Part shown: one piece after another, positions 25,689 to 35,289 of the stretch | Position numbering within the stretch: the first letter of the stretch is position 1 | How the letters are laid out: every line of letters starts with the position of its first letter | Assembly (NCBI RefSeq): GCF_021401125.1 | Contig: NZ_JACBFQ010000005.1 | Span: 62,001 to 126,000 of the forward strand | Origin: Xanthobacter sp. NM-59 | Lineage (GTDB): Bacteria > Pseudomonadota > Alphaproteobacteria > Rhizobiales > Xanthobacteraceae | Direction: 5' to 3' | DNA: 64,000 bases | Program-made: the position numbers and the translations under genes | Notes under the pieces: model-generated | The model's database searches: none | Told to the model about the DNA's origin: nothing | The model's input: only the letters and a program-made list of their open reading frames with translations

Positions 25689-26276
25689 ATGGTGGGCGTT
25701 CGACAATTCGACGAAGCCAAGCTGCTGGCGACTGTTCTCGACGTCTTCTGGCGGAAGGGATGGCAGGCAACCTCCATGTCCGATCTTGCCGAGGCCTCCG
25801 GGGTCCAGCGCGGCTCGTTGTATAATGCCTATGGCGGCAAGGAAGCTCTGTTCTTGCTGGCTTTCGAATCCTACGCGCAACGCTTTCTCGCGGACGTGCG
25901 CACTGCGATCGATGCGCCTTCGGCTGCCGTTGCATTGAACCGTTTCTTTGACGTGGCGATTGCGAATATGACCGCAGGCCATCCGCCGCGAGGCTGCCTG
26001 ACAACCAAGATGGTCGCGGAATCGGAGGCTGCCGGCGAGCTCGTTCAGGCGCGTCTGCGCCAGTTGCTGAACGATCTGCGAACGATCATGCAGTCGGCGC
26101 TTGCGATCGATCAGATCCGCGCCGGTCTCAAGCTATCGCCGGAAGAAACCGCGGAGATCCTCGTTACCTTCACGCGTGGACTGGCAATTATGGAAGCCCT
26201 TTATCATAGCTCGGATCAACTTCGTAGCACCTCCAATTCCTTGGCACGTGCACTGCTGTCCACTCGGATATATTAA
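25689..26276 (+). CDS. TetR-family transcriptional regulator
   Basis: A 195-residue protein with an N-terminal TetR helix-turn-helix (LATVLDVFWRKGWQATSMSD, then LAEASGVQRGSLYNAYGGKE) and an AcrR-like C-terminal ligand domain containing the motif PPRGCLTTKMVAES. This type often represses genes for electrophile or quaternary-ammonium response. It is divergent from the five-gene operon and lies 15 bp upstream of yghU, so it probably controls both transcripts. Confidence 0.9.
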   Translation: MVGVRQFDEAKLLATVLDVFWRKGWQATSMSDLAEASGVQRGSLYNAYGGKEALFLLAFESYAQRFLADVRTAIDAPSAAVALNRFFDVAIANMTAGHPPRGCLTTKMVAESEAAGELVQARLRQLLNDLRTIMQSALAIDQIRAGLKLSPEETAEILVTFTRGLAIMEALYHSSDQLRSTSNSLARALLSTRIY

Positions 26277-26291
26277 AGAAATGAGGTTTTT

Positions 26292-27155
26292 ATGATGGTC
26301 GACTCGCCAGAATACACGCCACCAAAAATCTGGACCTGGCACAAGGCCAATGGCGGCAGATTCGCGAACATCAACCGTCCGACGGCGGGACCAACGCATG
26401 ACAAGGAACTGCCGGTTGGTCGCCATCCGCTGCAACTCTATTCATTGGCGACACCGAACGGTCAAAAAGTCACGATCCTGCTCGAAGAGCTGCTCGCGCT
26501 CGGCCATGAGGCTGCGGAATATGACGCCTGGCTGATCCGTATTGGCGATGGTGATCAGTTCGGGAGCGGGTTCGTCGAGATCAATCCCAACTCCAAGATC
26601 CCGGCACTCCTGGACCGCAGCGCCCCGGAACCGATCCGTGTGTTCGAGTCGGGCGCCATCCTGCTTTATCTGGCCGAGAAGTTCGGCGCTTTCCTCCCGA
26701 CCGGTGTCGGTCCGCGCGCCGAATGCTTGTCCTGGTTGTTTTGGCAGATGGGGAGCGCCCCCTATGTGGGCGGAGGCTTCGGTCACTTCTACGCCTATGC
26801 GCCGACCAAGATCGAATATGCCATAGATCGATTTGCCATGGAGACCAAACGGCAGCTCGACGTGCTCGACCGCAGGCTTGCAGGAACCACGTTCCTAGCG
26901 GGCAGCGATTATACGATTGCCGACATCGCTGCGTTCCCCTGGTATGGAGGCCTCGCCAAAGGCTGGCTTTATGAGGCGACCGATTTTCTGCAGGTGCAGG
27001 ATTACAGGCACGTGCAGCGCTGGGCCGACATGATCCTTGAACGACCGGCCGTCAGGCGGGGGCGTATGGTCAACCGCATCACCGGCTCCCCTTCCAACCA
27101 ACTGCACGAACGCCATGATGCCAGCGATTTTGCGTCCAAGATGCTGGATGGATAA
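26292..27155 (+). CDS. yghU: YghU-type (Nu class) glutathione-dependent disulfide oxidoreductase
   Basis: A 287-residue GST that matches E. coli YghU through its length: an N-terminal extension (YTPPKIWTWHKANGGRFANI, NRPTAGPTHDKELPVGRHPL), the glutathione site (LYSLATPNGQKVTILLEELL with Thr-Pro-Asn), EINPNSKIPALLDRS, VFESGAILLYLAEKFG, and a helical C-terminus (SDYTIADIAAFPWYGGLAKG). Nu-class enzymes bind two glutathione molecules and reduce disulfides or peroxides. GAGG lies six bases before the first ATG; the second Met is an alternative start. It is probably co-transcribed with tetR. Confidence 0.92.
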   Translation: MMVDSPEYTPPKIWTWHKANGGRFANINRPTAGPTHDKELPVGRHPLQLYSLATPNGQKVTILLEELLALGHEAAEYDAWLIRIGDGDQFGSGFVEINPNSKIPALLDRSAPEPIRVFESGAILLYLAEKFGAFLPTGVGPRAECLSWLFWQMGSAPYVGGGFGHFYAYAPTKIEYAIDRFAMETKRQLDVLDRRLAGTTFLAGSDYTIADIAAFPWYGGLAKGWLYEATDFLQVQDYRHVQRWADMILERPAVRRGRMVNRITGSPSNQLHERHDASDFASKMLDG

Positions 27156-28240
27156 TCGGTAGCGTGGAGCTGCAATTACACCGCTCCGATAGGGCCAATC
27201 GCATTGCGAGCCGGAGTCCGGAGCAATGGAACCGAAGACCGAGTCAATACTGTCGAAGGTCGGCAGCGCGACCCTTAAGGTTCGTCCACATTTCGACAGA
27301 TGGCAACAAAGCGGACATTCTTAAGTTGCTTTAATTTCAAAAACATAAGTGTTCGTAGTTTCATCCTCACCGGCGCGCCAGGCATGTCTGCGGATCAAAT
27401 CAGCATCGCCATATTCGCGGTGTGCAGATAGTTTCTCATCCTGTGAAGATCGATAAACGCCTGAGCGGTGAAAAGCCGGCGGAGCGTCGCGCTTTCCACG
27501 CCATCTGGCGTAGCTGAGACGCAGCAACGCAGCAGGAAAGCGCCCCCGCAAAGCGGCGGGCAGGCCCCACTCGTCCGGGCAACCGGCCGGGCGCTTGAGC
27601 GGCTTCAGACACCGCCCCTCCTCCGCACGAACCTCTCGTAGTGGCGATTCCGCGCAGCGCTTCGCTGCCCAGCAAGATGCAAGCAGCACAAATGCCCGCG
27701 ATGCCACTGCAGCCTGGCCACCGTGCGGCGCATCTGCCTCGCTGTCCGCTACCGAAGGTTCGCTCGGATTGGCGAGCCCGAGCCACCGCAGCACCCTCCC
27801 TGCCCAGCACAGCGGCACATCGTGCGGATGCCCAAGGGGCTGGGTCGAACCGCACGGCCCACCCCAACGCGACCGCTGCGCGTACCCGCGCACGTCCGCC
27901 AGAACGGCAATGCCACCCCCGAAAGCCCCGGCGCACACGCCTTCATGCTGGGATGATCCTCAAGAGGGCACCGGTCCAGCCGATCAGCAGTCAATCGGCA
28001 CAGAGCGTTCACCCTGGATCGGCGCCGAGCTTTGCCACCTGGTTTCGTGAAGTCTGCCGCTCCCGATCGGATTGGGCAGCGGCCGCCCTGGTCGTGTCGG
28101 CGGTGTCGTGTGGGCAAGAGGGCGTAGCCGGACCGGAGGCACGATGCCGCCGACGGCGCAGATCGCTCGGCCGGCGCAGATCGTGGCCAGCCTGCGCGAC
28201 GGAGCCGCACCAACATACAGCGCAACGTGTGGCGCTGGAC
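27156..28240. other. Intergenic stretch of about 1.1 kb without a convincing gene
   Basis: High-GC sequence with long overlapping frames on both strands (the largest is on the minus strand, 27321-27938). Their translations are Arg/Ala/Pro/Gly-rich, change character along their length and have no ribosome binding site or domain. An AT-rich patch at 27300-27350 precedes it. I see no RNA gene. It separates the detoxification cassette from the secretion locus. Confidence 0.4.
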
Positions 28241-28966
28241 CTAACCGATTGCAGCCGTCACCACCACCGACACGGTTGAAAGCTGGTCCTCTACGGTCAA
28301 CGCGGAGAAATCGACCTGGGTAAAGCTATCGTCGCCAACCGCCGTTGCCGTGACATCGAAGAGCGCCAGATTTCCGTCCACCGTCATGTCCCAGCCGTCG
28401 TCATTTCCACAGCCGCAGTCCGGCGTCACTGCCGTCATATCCGCAACCGGGTCGGCGTCCGTCGACGTGTCAGCGGTTAGGGGAGTGCTGTCGATCTCGC
28501 CGGTCGGGATGCCGTCGATGTCCAAGGCGAACACCTCCGTGAGAGCTGAGGCGGACCACTCGGAGGAGGAGCCATCAAAGCTGGTGGTCACGGCAGTATA
28601 ATTCAGATCAAACGTGTAATCGGCATCACCGATAAAATCGACATAGCTCGTGGCAGCGGCATAGCTGGAGGCGTCGCCAGAGCCCCAGGCGGTAAATTCA
28701 CCGAAAGCGTAGGCTGTCTGCATATCCGCATCACCGGAGAGGCTCACATCCACCTGCGCGGTGGCCAGAGTGTCCTCCCCGATGGCGATGGCATCACCAC
28801 CTAGGGTGATGGCCATGCTCTCCCCTGAGGTAGAGGGCGACGCCTCAGCATTAACATCGAGCGACAGAGATGTCGTGTCGAGCGATGTTGTTTCGCTGTC
28901 CGCCACGGTCTCGGTCTGTGCGACCGACAGATTCAGGCTGAAAGTCGAAGCATATGCGGTTGACAT
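28241..28966 (-). CDS. Acidic Ser/Thr/Asp-rich protein of the secretion locus (module protein A)
   Basis: A 241-residue very acidic protein (almost no Lys or Arg) without a Sec signal peptide. The composition (Asp, Thr, Ser, Ala, Val) is typical of calcium-rich or type I-secreted surface proteins. It shares with the protein at 39377-41041 the segment WSASALTEVFALDIDG (WTASTTDVLFLAIDIAG there), a DCGCG motif, and a final module GNLALFDVTATAVGDD...ALTVEDQLS...VTAAIG. The same module closes the 102-aa protein at 29559-29867. It is divergent from that gene. I infer an exported structural or adhesive role; no enzyme motif is seen. Confidence 0.7.
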   Translation of the reverse strand: MSTAYASTFSLNLSVAQTETVADSETTSLDTTSLSLDVNAEASPSTSGESMAITLGGDAIAIGEDTLATAQVDVSLSGDADMQTAYAFGEFTAWGSGDASSYAAATSYVDFIGDADYTFDLNYTAVTTSFDGSSSEWSASALTEVFALDIDGIPTGEIDSTPLTADTSTDADPVADMTAVTPDCGCGNDDGWDMTVDGNLALFDVTATAVGDDSFTQVDFSALTVEDQLSTVSVVVTAAIG

Positions 28967-29558
28967 GGCAGTCTCTCGCTATAGAGCCGCAAACAGTGTA
29001 GCGAAGGCACTGTCGAAGGAAATTGGGGATTAGGCTTTACTATCCCAAGGAGCAGTCCGAAGCCGAACGCGGTAGGAGATAAGCTTATTTTGTAGCTTAC
29101 GCCTTATGCACATCACCGGCGAGGCATGCTACCGCTGCGCGATCCTCCGCGAAGCCGCCCTCCAAAAGGACATGCCTCGGAGGGCGGGTTCATCTCCCCT
29201 TTTCACAACTTCGACGAAACATGACCGCCCCATGAATTGGCGCCCTGTGTTCACGCAAGCTGGCATCCGCGTCGCTCAAGGCAGCGCCCTGGCACACCAT
29301 CACCCACCCCTGCCCAGCCGCACACGAGGCACTCCGCAGGCGCACCGCGAGACAAGTACAATCACATACAGGCAAGAGATACCCCCACGCACATCGCCGC
29401 TCCAGCGCCATACCACCACCATATCCATACGGCAGCGGAATGCTATGCAATATACCCCCTTGGTTTAGTCATCCTGTTGCTCTTTTGACCCGAGAGAACT
29501 GAAAATCTACTTTCTCGGTGTCGGCGAGATAGCCGGCATCTTCGCAATGGAGACGAAC
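28967..29558. other. Divergent intergenic region, no gene seen
   Basis: About 590 bp between the divergent module-protein genes A and C. The short frames inside are Pro/His/Thr-rich and lack a ribosome binding site. It contains AT-rich patches near 29030-29100 and 29440-29490 that may hold the two promoters. No clear operator is visible. Confidence 0.4.
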
Positions 29559-29867
29559 ATGTCCTACGATCCCTGGCACTGCGATCCCTCCGGCGATGGA
29601 GCCACCGACTTCAACTGGAACCTGGACGTCAACTATGACTTCACGTCCTCGGTCGACCTCAACTTCACCACCGACACCAATTACGACAGCAGCTTCGACC
29701 CGTCGGTGAACTTCGACATGTGCATCGACATCTCCGGCAACTTCGCCGGCTTCAATGTCGACGTGCAGGCCGTCGGCGACAACAGCGCCACCGAGGTGAA
29801 CCTCGCCGTGGTGACCACGGACGACTACTCCAGCATCGCCCTGTCGGGCTACTCCGCGGTCGCCTGA
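29559..29867 (+). CDS. Small Asn/Asp-rich protein of the secretion locus (module protein C)
   Basis: A 102-residue acidic protein (MSYDPWHCDPSGDGATDFNW, then alternating short strands such as LDVNYDFTSSVDLNF and TDTNYDSSFDPSVNF) ending in a module shared with two neighbours: GNFAGFNVDVQAVGDNSATE...TTDDYSS...SAVA. It has no Sec signal. I place the start at 29559, where GGAG lies six bases upstream; an ATG four codons earlier contains that GGAG. The alternating-residue pattern suggests beta strands. A perfect terminator follows. It lies 395 bp upstream of the RTX gene. Confidence 0.65.
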   Translation: MSYDPWHCDPSGDGATDFNWNLDVNYDFTSSVDLNFTTDTNYDSSFDPSVNFDMCIDISGNFAGFNVDVQAVGDNSATEVNLAVVTTDDYSSIALSGYSAVA

Positions 29868-29910
29868 ATGCCGCACTGAAGCGGCAACGGACTCTGTTTC
29901 CAGTTGCCTG

Positions 29911-29952
29911 AGAGCCCTGGTGCCGCCGCAACCAGGGCTCTTTTTTTATTTT
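29911..29952 (+). terminator. Rho-independent terminator
   Basis: A perfect 11-bp stem (AGAGCCCTGGT and its complement) with loop GCCGCCGCA, followed by TTTTTTTATTTT. It ends transcription of the 102-aa module protein gene and isolates the RTX operon from it. Confidence 0.92.
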
Positions 29953-30262
29953 GCCACATGCAGCATCCATGGTGCATCGGCCGTACCGGCGAGCGACCAC
30001 CCGCCTACCGCGCCCGATATCACGCTATTCGCATATGAAGTTATTCAGTCACAATAGCACCGTCGATAATATTGCATCGCAATATACTCTCATAATTCCG
30101 CACGCGTTTGCGCTAGGTCACCTCACCTAAGTATTAGATGCCTACACCCCACCCGCCTAAACGGTGGGCGCCCCATGTGGACTGTTGTTTGGCGTAGGGC
30201 ACGGCATTTAAGGTTTCTCCCACTCCATCCGAACAATGGATCGGAAAACAGGAGAGTGAAAG
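29953..30262 (+). other. Upstream region of the RTX operon
   Basis: About 310 bp with AT-rich patches (around 30005-30090) likely to contain the RTX promoter. A small inverted repeat CCCACC...GGTGGG (around 30149-30168) could be a regulator site or an RNA hairpin in the leader. No gene is seen. Confidence 0.35.
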
Positions 30263-33200
30263 ATGCCGAAAGCTATACGAATTTCACGAGTGGTATTCGG
30301 ATCATCGGCTACGACGTCCACGGTGGACACGAGCTCCACATCCGCCGCGCTGAAGACGTCCACGGCATCGTCCACCTCGACCACCCCCACCAGCACCACG
30401 ACTTCGTCCACGGAGAACACAGCCCTGCTGGACGGCATGAGCGTTGCCGCGACCATCAGCGCCTTCTCCGTCACGACGGCCACGGTGGTCCCCACCTACC
30501 AGCTGATCTCGCTGACGGCGTCAGCGGACACCTACCAGCTCACGGCCTCGGGCAGCTTCAAGATTCAGGGCCTTGGCGGCAATGATACGATCTCGGTGCT
30601 CGCGAGCAGCACGGGGAACGACTATCTGGACGGCGGGGCCGGCAACGACACCCTCACCGCGGCAGCGACCGATGATATCCTCGACGGCGGCGCGGGCACC
30701 GACAAGCTCTATGGCGGGGCCGGCAACGACCTGCTCCGGGGTGGTGCCGGCAGCGATACCCTCGACGGTGGCGATGGCATCGATACGGTGGATTACTCCA
30801 CCTCCGCCTCCTACGTCAGCATCACGCTCAGCCTCGATCCCACCAAGAGCGCGCGCGGCGTCGGCGGAGATGCGACCGGCGATACCATCATCCGCGTCGA
30901 GAACGTCATCGGCTCCGCCTATAACGACATTCTCTCGGGCAACAGCCTCGACAACACGCTCATCGGCCTGCAGGGCAACGACGTGCTGCGCGGCAATGAC
31001 GGCAACGACATCCTCATCGGCGACGCCATCGTCGACGCGGACGGCAACGGCGTGCCCGATGACGATGACGGCGATGGCATCCCCGATGGCGTGAACACTA
31101 CCGCCGAGGGCGGCAACGACACCATCGACGGCGGCTTCGGCGACGACCAGATCTATGGCGGCGGCGGCAACGACACGCTGCTCGGCGGCTTCGGCAACGA
31201 CAAGCTCTATGGCGGCATGGGCGCGGACCTGCTCAGCAGTGGTGACGGCGACGACCTGCTGGATGGCGGCGATGGCGACGACCAGTTGCTCGCGGGCTTC
31301 GGCAACGACACGCTGATTGGCGGCGCCGGCAACGACATGCTGAACGCCTCGAGCGGAGACGACATCCTCTCCGGCGGCGACGGTGACGATGACCTGAACG
31401 GCGGCGACGGCAACGACGTGCTCAACGGCGACGACGGCAACGACTACCTGCTCGCCGGCGCCGGCGACGATGAACTCCACGGCGGCGCGGGAGACGACAA
31501 GCTCGACGGCGGCGTGGGAGCGGACCTGCTGGATGGCGGCGACGGCAACGACACCGCCGATTATTCGGCGGGCGGCGCCGTCGGCGTCGATCTCGGCGCC
31601 AACGCCACGTCCGGCGCGGCCGCCGGCGACACCTTCAATTCCATCGAGAACATCATCGGTTCGGCGTCCGACGACGTGCTGGTGGGTGACTCCAACAACA
31701 ACACCCTCACCGGCGGCAAGGGCGCGGACACCCTGGTGGGCCAGAGCGGGTTCGACACGGCGGACTATTCCACCTCCGATGCCGCCGTCACCATCCAGCT
31801 CAACGCCACCGCGGCCGACCCCACCGCAGCGGGCACCGGCCTTGGCGGCGATGCCGAGGGTGACGTTCTCATTCTCATCGAGCGGCTGATCGGCAGCGCC
31901 TTCGATGACACCTTCATCGGCAGCGAGGGCGCCGACACCTTCATGGGTGGCGCGGGGGCTGACATCCTCATCGGCAATGCCGGCAGCGATACGGCGGAAT
32001 ACTCCTCCTCCAGCGCCGGGGTCACTGTGACCCTCGATGCCCTCGCCACCACCATCGGCATCGGCGGCGATGCGGAGGGCGACCAGCTCACGGGCATCGA
32101 GAACCTCATCGGCTCGGCCTATGGCGACGTGCTCGTCGGCGGGGCCGGCGCCAACCGGCTCGACGGCGGCGCCGGCAACGACACCCTGCGCGGCGGGGCC
32201 GATGCCGACCGGCTCATCGGCGGCGATGGCATCGATACGGCGGATTATTCCACCTCGTCCAGCGCCGTGGGCGTCGCGCTGTTTGCCAGCGACGACCCCA
32301 ACATCGTCACCACCGGCGCCGGCGGCGATGCCCAGGGCGACCAGCTCAGCCAGATCGAGAACCTCATCGGCTCCGCCTACAACGATACCCTCGTGGGCAG
32401 CACGGAGAACAACCGCCTGGAGGGCGGCGCCGGCAACGACACCCTGCGCGGCGGGGCGGGCGCCGACGTGCTCATCGGCGGCGACGGCATCGACACGGCG
32501 AGCTATTCCACCTCCGCTGGCGGCGTCTATGTGGCGCTCAGCTCCACCGGCACCACGGTGGGCACCGGCAACGATGCCCAGGGCGACCAGCTCACCGGCA
32601 TCGAGAACCTGACGGGCTCTTCCTACAATGACACGCTGATCGGCAGCGATGGCGTGAAACGGCTGGATGGCGGGGCGGGCAACGACCTGCTGCGCGGCGG
32701 CGCCGGAGCCGACACCTTGATTGGCGGCGATGGCATCGACACGGTGGATTATTCCACCTCCTCGGCGGCCGTGGCCCTTCAGCTCACGGCCAACCCGGCA
32801 GCGGCGACCACCGGCAGCGGCGGCGATGCGGCGGGTGATGTGCTCAACACCATCGAGAACATCATCGGCTCCAATTATTCCGACACGCTCTACGGCAGCA
32901 CCGCGAGCAACACCATCGTTTCCGGCTCGGGCAACGACAATATGCGCGGCGGCTCCGGCGCGGACGTGATGGTGGCCACCGGCACCGGCTCCAACACCAT
33001 CTACGGAGACGGCATCTCCGACGGCGGCACCGCCGGCGTCGATACCTTCAAGATCCTGGGTGGAACCAACCTCATCGTCGACTACCAGACGGGCGAGGAC
33101 GTCTACGTGAACAGCCTCACCCAGTCGCCAGGCCTGACGGTGGTCTCGGGATCGCTGGTGGCGGTGTCGCTCGTGGGCTCCACCCATACCACCTACGTGG

Positions 33201-33295
33201 TGGTGGGCACGACCGCCGATGTCGCCTCCGCGCAGGCGGCGGCCACCTACTTCATCCAGCACGACCTGTTCGTGGACGCGAACCTGATCGCCTGA
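30263..33295 (+). CDS. Large RTX calcium-binding protein (type I secretion substrate)
   Basis: A 1010-residue protein. Residues 1-100 are Ser/Thr-rich without a Sec signal. Residues about 105-930 are packed with GGxGxDxLx nonapeptides that form calcium-binding beta rolls. They are arranged in repeated cassettes (GGDGIDTADYSTS ... GGDAEGDQL ... IENLIGSAYND). Residues about 255-275 are an Asp-rich EF-hand/thrombospondin-3-like insert (DADGNGVPDDDDGDGIPDG). The C-terminal 90 residues lack repeats (FKILGGTNLIVDYQTGEDVY) and should hold the uncleaved secretion signal. AGGAGAG precedes ATG. It is first in an operon with the exporter genes. No protease or lipase domain is seen, so adhesin or surface layer is likely. 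Confidence 0.93.
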   Translation: MPKAIRISRVVFGSSATTSTVDTSSTSAALKTSTASSTSTTPTSTTTSSTENTALLDGMSVAATISAFSVTTATVVPTYQLISLTASADTYQLTASGSFKIQGLGGNDTISVLASSTGNDYLDGGAGNDTLTAAATDDILDGGAGTDKLYGGAGNDLLRGGAGSDTLDGGDGIDTVDYSTSASYVSITLSLDPTKSARGVGGDATGDTIIRVENVIGSAYNDILSGNSLDNTLIGLQGNDVLRGNDGNDILIGDAIVDADGNGVPDDDDGDGIPDGVNTTAEGGNDTIDGGFGDDQIYGGGGNDTLLGGFGNDKLYGGMGADLLSSGDGDDLLDGGDGDDQLLAGFGNDTLIGGAGNDMLNASSGDDILSGGDGDDDLNGGDGNDVLNGDDGNDYLLAGAGDDELHGGAGDDKLDGGVGADLLDGGDGNDTADYSAGGAVGVDLGANATSGAAAGDTFNSIENIIGSASDDVLVGDSNNNTLTGGKGADTLVGQSGFDTADYSTSDAAVTIQLNATAADPTAAGTGLGGDAEGDVLILIERLIGSAFDDTFIGSEGADTFMGGAGADILIGNAGSDTAEYSSSSAGVTVTLDALATTIGIGGDAEGDQLTGIENLIGSAYGDVLVGGAGANRLDGGAGNDTLRGGADADRLIGGDGIDTADYSTSSSAVGVALFASDDPNIVTTGAGGDAQGDQLSQIENLIGSAYNDTLVGSTENNRLEGGAGNDTLRGGAGADVLIGGDGIDTASYSTSAGGVYVALSSTGTTVGTGNDAQGDQLTGIENLTGSSYNDTLIGSDGVKRLDGGAGNDLLRGGAGADTLIGGDGIDTVDYSTSSAAVALQLTANPAAATTGSGGDAAGDVLNTIENIIGSNYSDTLYGSTASNTIVSGSGNDNMRGGSGADVMVATGTGSNTIYGDGISDGGTAGVDTFKILGGTNLIVDYQTGEDVYVNSLTQSPGLTVVSGSLVAVSLVGSTHTTYVVVGTTADVASAQAAATYFIQHDLFVDANLIA

Positions 33296-33330
33296 CACCG
33301 GCAACGCGCGCACGAGGGAGGAGAGGGGTC

Positions 33331-35091
33331 ATGTCGCGACGGGATCGCAAGGCGCCTGGTGGGCGCGGGACGGAGCTCGACTTCGCCATGGAGCAGTGCC
33401 GGCGCTCAGCCGGCACCCTCCTGCTCTTCAGCCTGGCCATCAATCTGCTGATGCTGGCCTCGCCCATCTACATGTTGCAGATCTACGACCGCGTGATGGT
33501 CACCGGCAGCATCAACACCTTGGTGCTGCTCACCATCATGACGGCGGCGGCGATGCTGCTGCTGGGGCTACTCGATGCCCTGCGGGCCGTGCTCGCGGTG
33601 CGCATGAGCTCCTGGCTCTCCGATCGGCTGGGGCCGGTCTACCTGGCCCATTGCGTCCGCGCACGCCTGCTGGGCGACGCCTCGGGCGCGCAGCCGCTGC
33701 GGGATATCGCCCAGATCCAGGCCTTCGTCGCCTCCCCGGGCCTGAGCGTGTTCTTCGATGCGCCCTGGTCGCCGGTATTCCTGGGGCTCATCTGGATCCT
33801 GCATCCGGCCCTGGGCATCCTGGCGGTGTCGTCGGCCTTCATCCTGCTGGCCCTGGGCCTGCTGAACGAAGCCACCACCCGCGGCGCCACGGCGGCGGCG
33901 AGCCAGGCGCAGATCAGCGCCACCCTCCAGGCGGAAACGGTGATCCGCAATGCCGAGGTGGTGCGCGCCATGGGCATGCTGCCGGACCTGATCGAGCGCT
34001 GGCGCGTCGCCAATGATGCCAGCGTCAGCGCCGCCCAATCGGCGGGCGAGCGGGCCGGCCTCATCATCGGCATCACCAAGTTCGCGCGGCTGTTCATGCA
34101 GTCCGCCGCGCTCGGCCTCGGCGCCTATCTGGTGCTAAAGGGCGAGCTCTCCGGCGGCGCCATGATCGCCTGCTCCATCCTGCTGGGCCGGGCCCTGGCG
34201 CCGGTCGAGCTGGCCATGAGCACCTGGCGGAACTTCACGGTCGCCCGCGTGGCGTACCACCGCCTGAAGAGCCGCCTCCAGGTGGCCCCCCATGAGCGCC
34301 GGCGGCTCGCGCTGCCCACGCCCACGGGCATCATCTCGGCCAATGCCGTCACCTACACGCCGCCGGGCGGGCGCCCGGTGCTGCACCAGGTGTCCTTCCA
34401 GGCCAAGCCCGGCGAGGCGATCGCCATCATCGGGCCTTCCGCCAGCGGCAAGAGCACCCTGTGCCGGCTCCTGGTGGGCGTGGCGCGGCCATCCAGCGGC
34501 GAGGTGCGCCTCGACGGCTCCGACCTCGCCCATTGGGACCCCGAGCAGCTGGGCCGCCACCTCGGCTACCTGCCGCAGGACACCGAGCTGTTCCCCGGCA
34601 CCGTGCGCGAGAACATCGCCCGCATGAAGGGTGGCGACGAGCATACCGTCATCGAGGCGGCCATGCTGGCCCATGCCCATGAGATGATCCAGCGTCTACC
34701 CAACGGCTATGACACGGCGGTGGGCGATGGCGGGCATCGGCTCTCCGGCGGCCAGCGCCAACGCATCGGCCTCGCCCGCGCGGTCTACGGCGTGCCGCCG
34801 CTCATCGTGCTCGACGAGCCGAATGCCAACCTCGACCAGCAGGGCGAGGCCGCGCTCTCGGCCGCCATCGAGGAAATGAAGCGGCGCGGCTCCACTTTGC
34901 TCATCGTCGGCCACCGCCCCTCCACCATCGTGCAGGCGGATAAGATCCTGCTGCTGCGGGACGGGCGCGTGGAGGCCTTCGGGCCCCGCGACGAGGTGCT
35001 GAAGCGCCTCCGGTTCGTGGCCTCCGGCCCGGCCCCCTCCGAACGCATCGCCCCGGCGGACGGAGCCGCCGCAGCGACCCCGGCATCCTGA
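33331..35091 (+). CDS. Type I secretion ABC transporter/permease (PrtD family)
   Basis: A 586-residue half-transporter. The membrane domain (about residues 25-310, LLLFSLAINLLMLASPIYML) is fused to an ATPase domain (about 330-560) with Walker A GPSASGKSTL, Q-loop LPQDTELFPGTVRENI, signature LSGGQRQRIGLARAV, Walker B LIVLDEPNANLD and the H-loop VGHRPS. It lacks a C39 peptidase domain, as expected for RTX substrates with uncleaved C-terminal signals. It works as a dimer in the inner membrane with the HlyD-like protein encoded downstream. It starts 35 bp after the RTX stop, with GGGAGGAGAGG upstream. Confidence 0.95.
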   Translation: MSRRDRKAPGGRGTELDFAMEQCRRSAGTLLLFSLAINLLMLASPIYMLQIYDRVMVTGSINTLVLLTIMTAAAMLLLGLLDALRAVLAVRMSSWLSDRLGPVYLAHCVRARLLGDASGAQPLRDIAQIQAFVASPGLSVFFDAPWSPVFLGLIWILHPALGILAVSSAFILLALGLLNEATTRGATAAASQAQISATLQAETVIRNAEVVRAMGMLPDLIERWRVANDASVSAAQSAGERAGLIIGITKFARLFMQSAALGLGAYLVLKGELSGGAMIACSILLGRALAPVELAMSTWRNFTVARVAYHRLKSRLQVAPHERRRLALPTPTGIISANAVTYTPPGGRPVLHQVSFQAKPGEAIAIIGPSASGKSTLCRLLVGVARPSSGEVRLDGSDLAHWDPEQLGRHLGYLPQDTELFPGTVRENIARMKGGDEHTVIEAAMLAHAHEMIQRLPNGYDTAVGDGGHRLSGGQRQRIGLARAVYGVPPLIVLDEPNANLDQQGEAALSAAIEEMKRRGSTLLIVGHRPSTIVQADKILLLRDGRVEAFGPRDEVLKRLRFVASGPAPSERIAPADGAAAATPAS

Positions 35092-35289
35092 GATCCGGAC
35101 GCGTGCCCGGCCGCGACCCGGCACGCGCCCCGCGCAAGCAGTGAACGACAGCCGCCCCGCCCCCAACGCCACCCAGTCGTGACGCCGGAAGCCGGACCCG
35201 CGCCCGCCGTTCCGATGATTTGTGCACATCCATTCCCTTCAGGCGAGCCGACATTCGCCTCGCTCGAAGTGGCCCAAGGGAGACATCCA

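Noticed and set aside
27321-27938. A 205-codon minus-strand frame in the 1.1-kb gap
   Set aside because: No ribosome binding site, no recognisable domain and a composition that shifts along the length; equally long frames overlap it on the other strand.
29106-29468. A Thr/His/Pro-rich 120-codon frame between module protein genes A and C
   Set aside because: No ribosome binding site, and the translation looks like non-coding sequence.
29106-29490. Possible ncRNA in the divergent intergenic region
   Set aside because: No strong hairpin or terminator could be found by eye to define a transcript.
30521-33313. A 930-codon open frame antisense to the RTX gene, Ala/Gly/Val-rich
   Set aside because: It mirrors the repetitive GC-rich RTX sequence. 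The plus-strand frame has RTX motifs, a ribosome binding site and an operon context; the antisense product has none.
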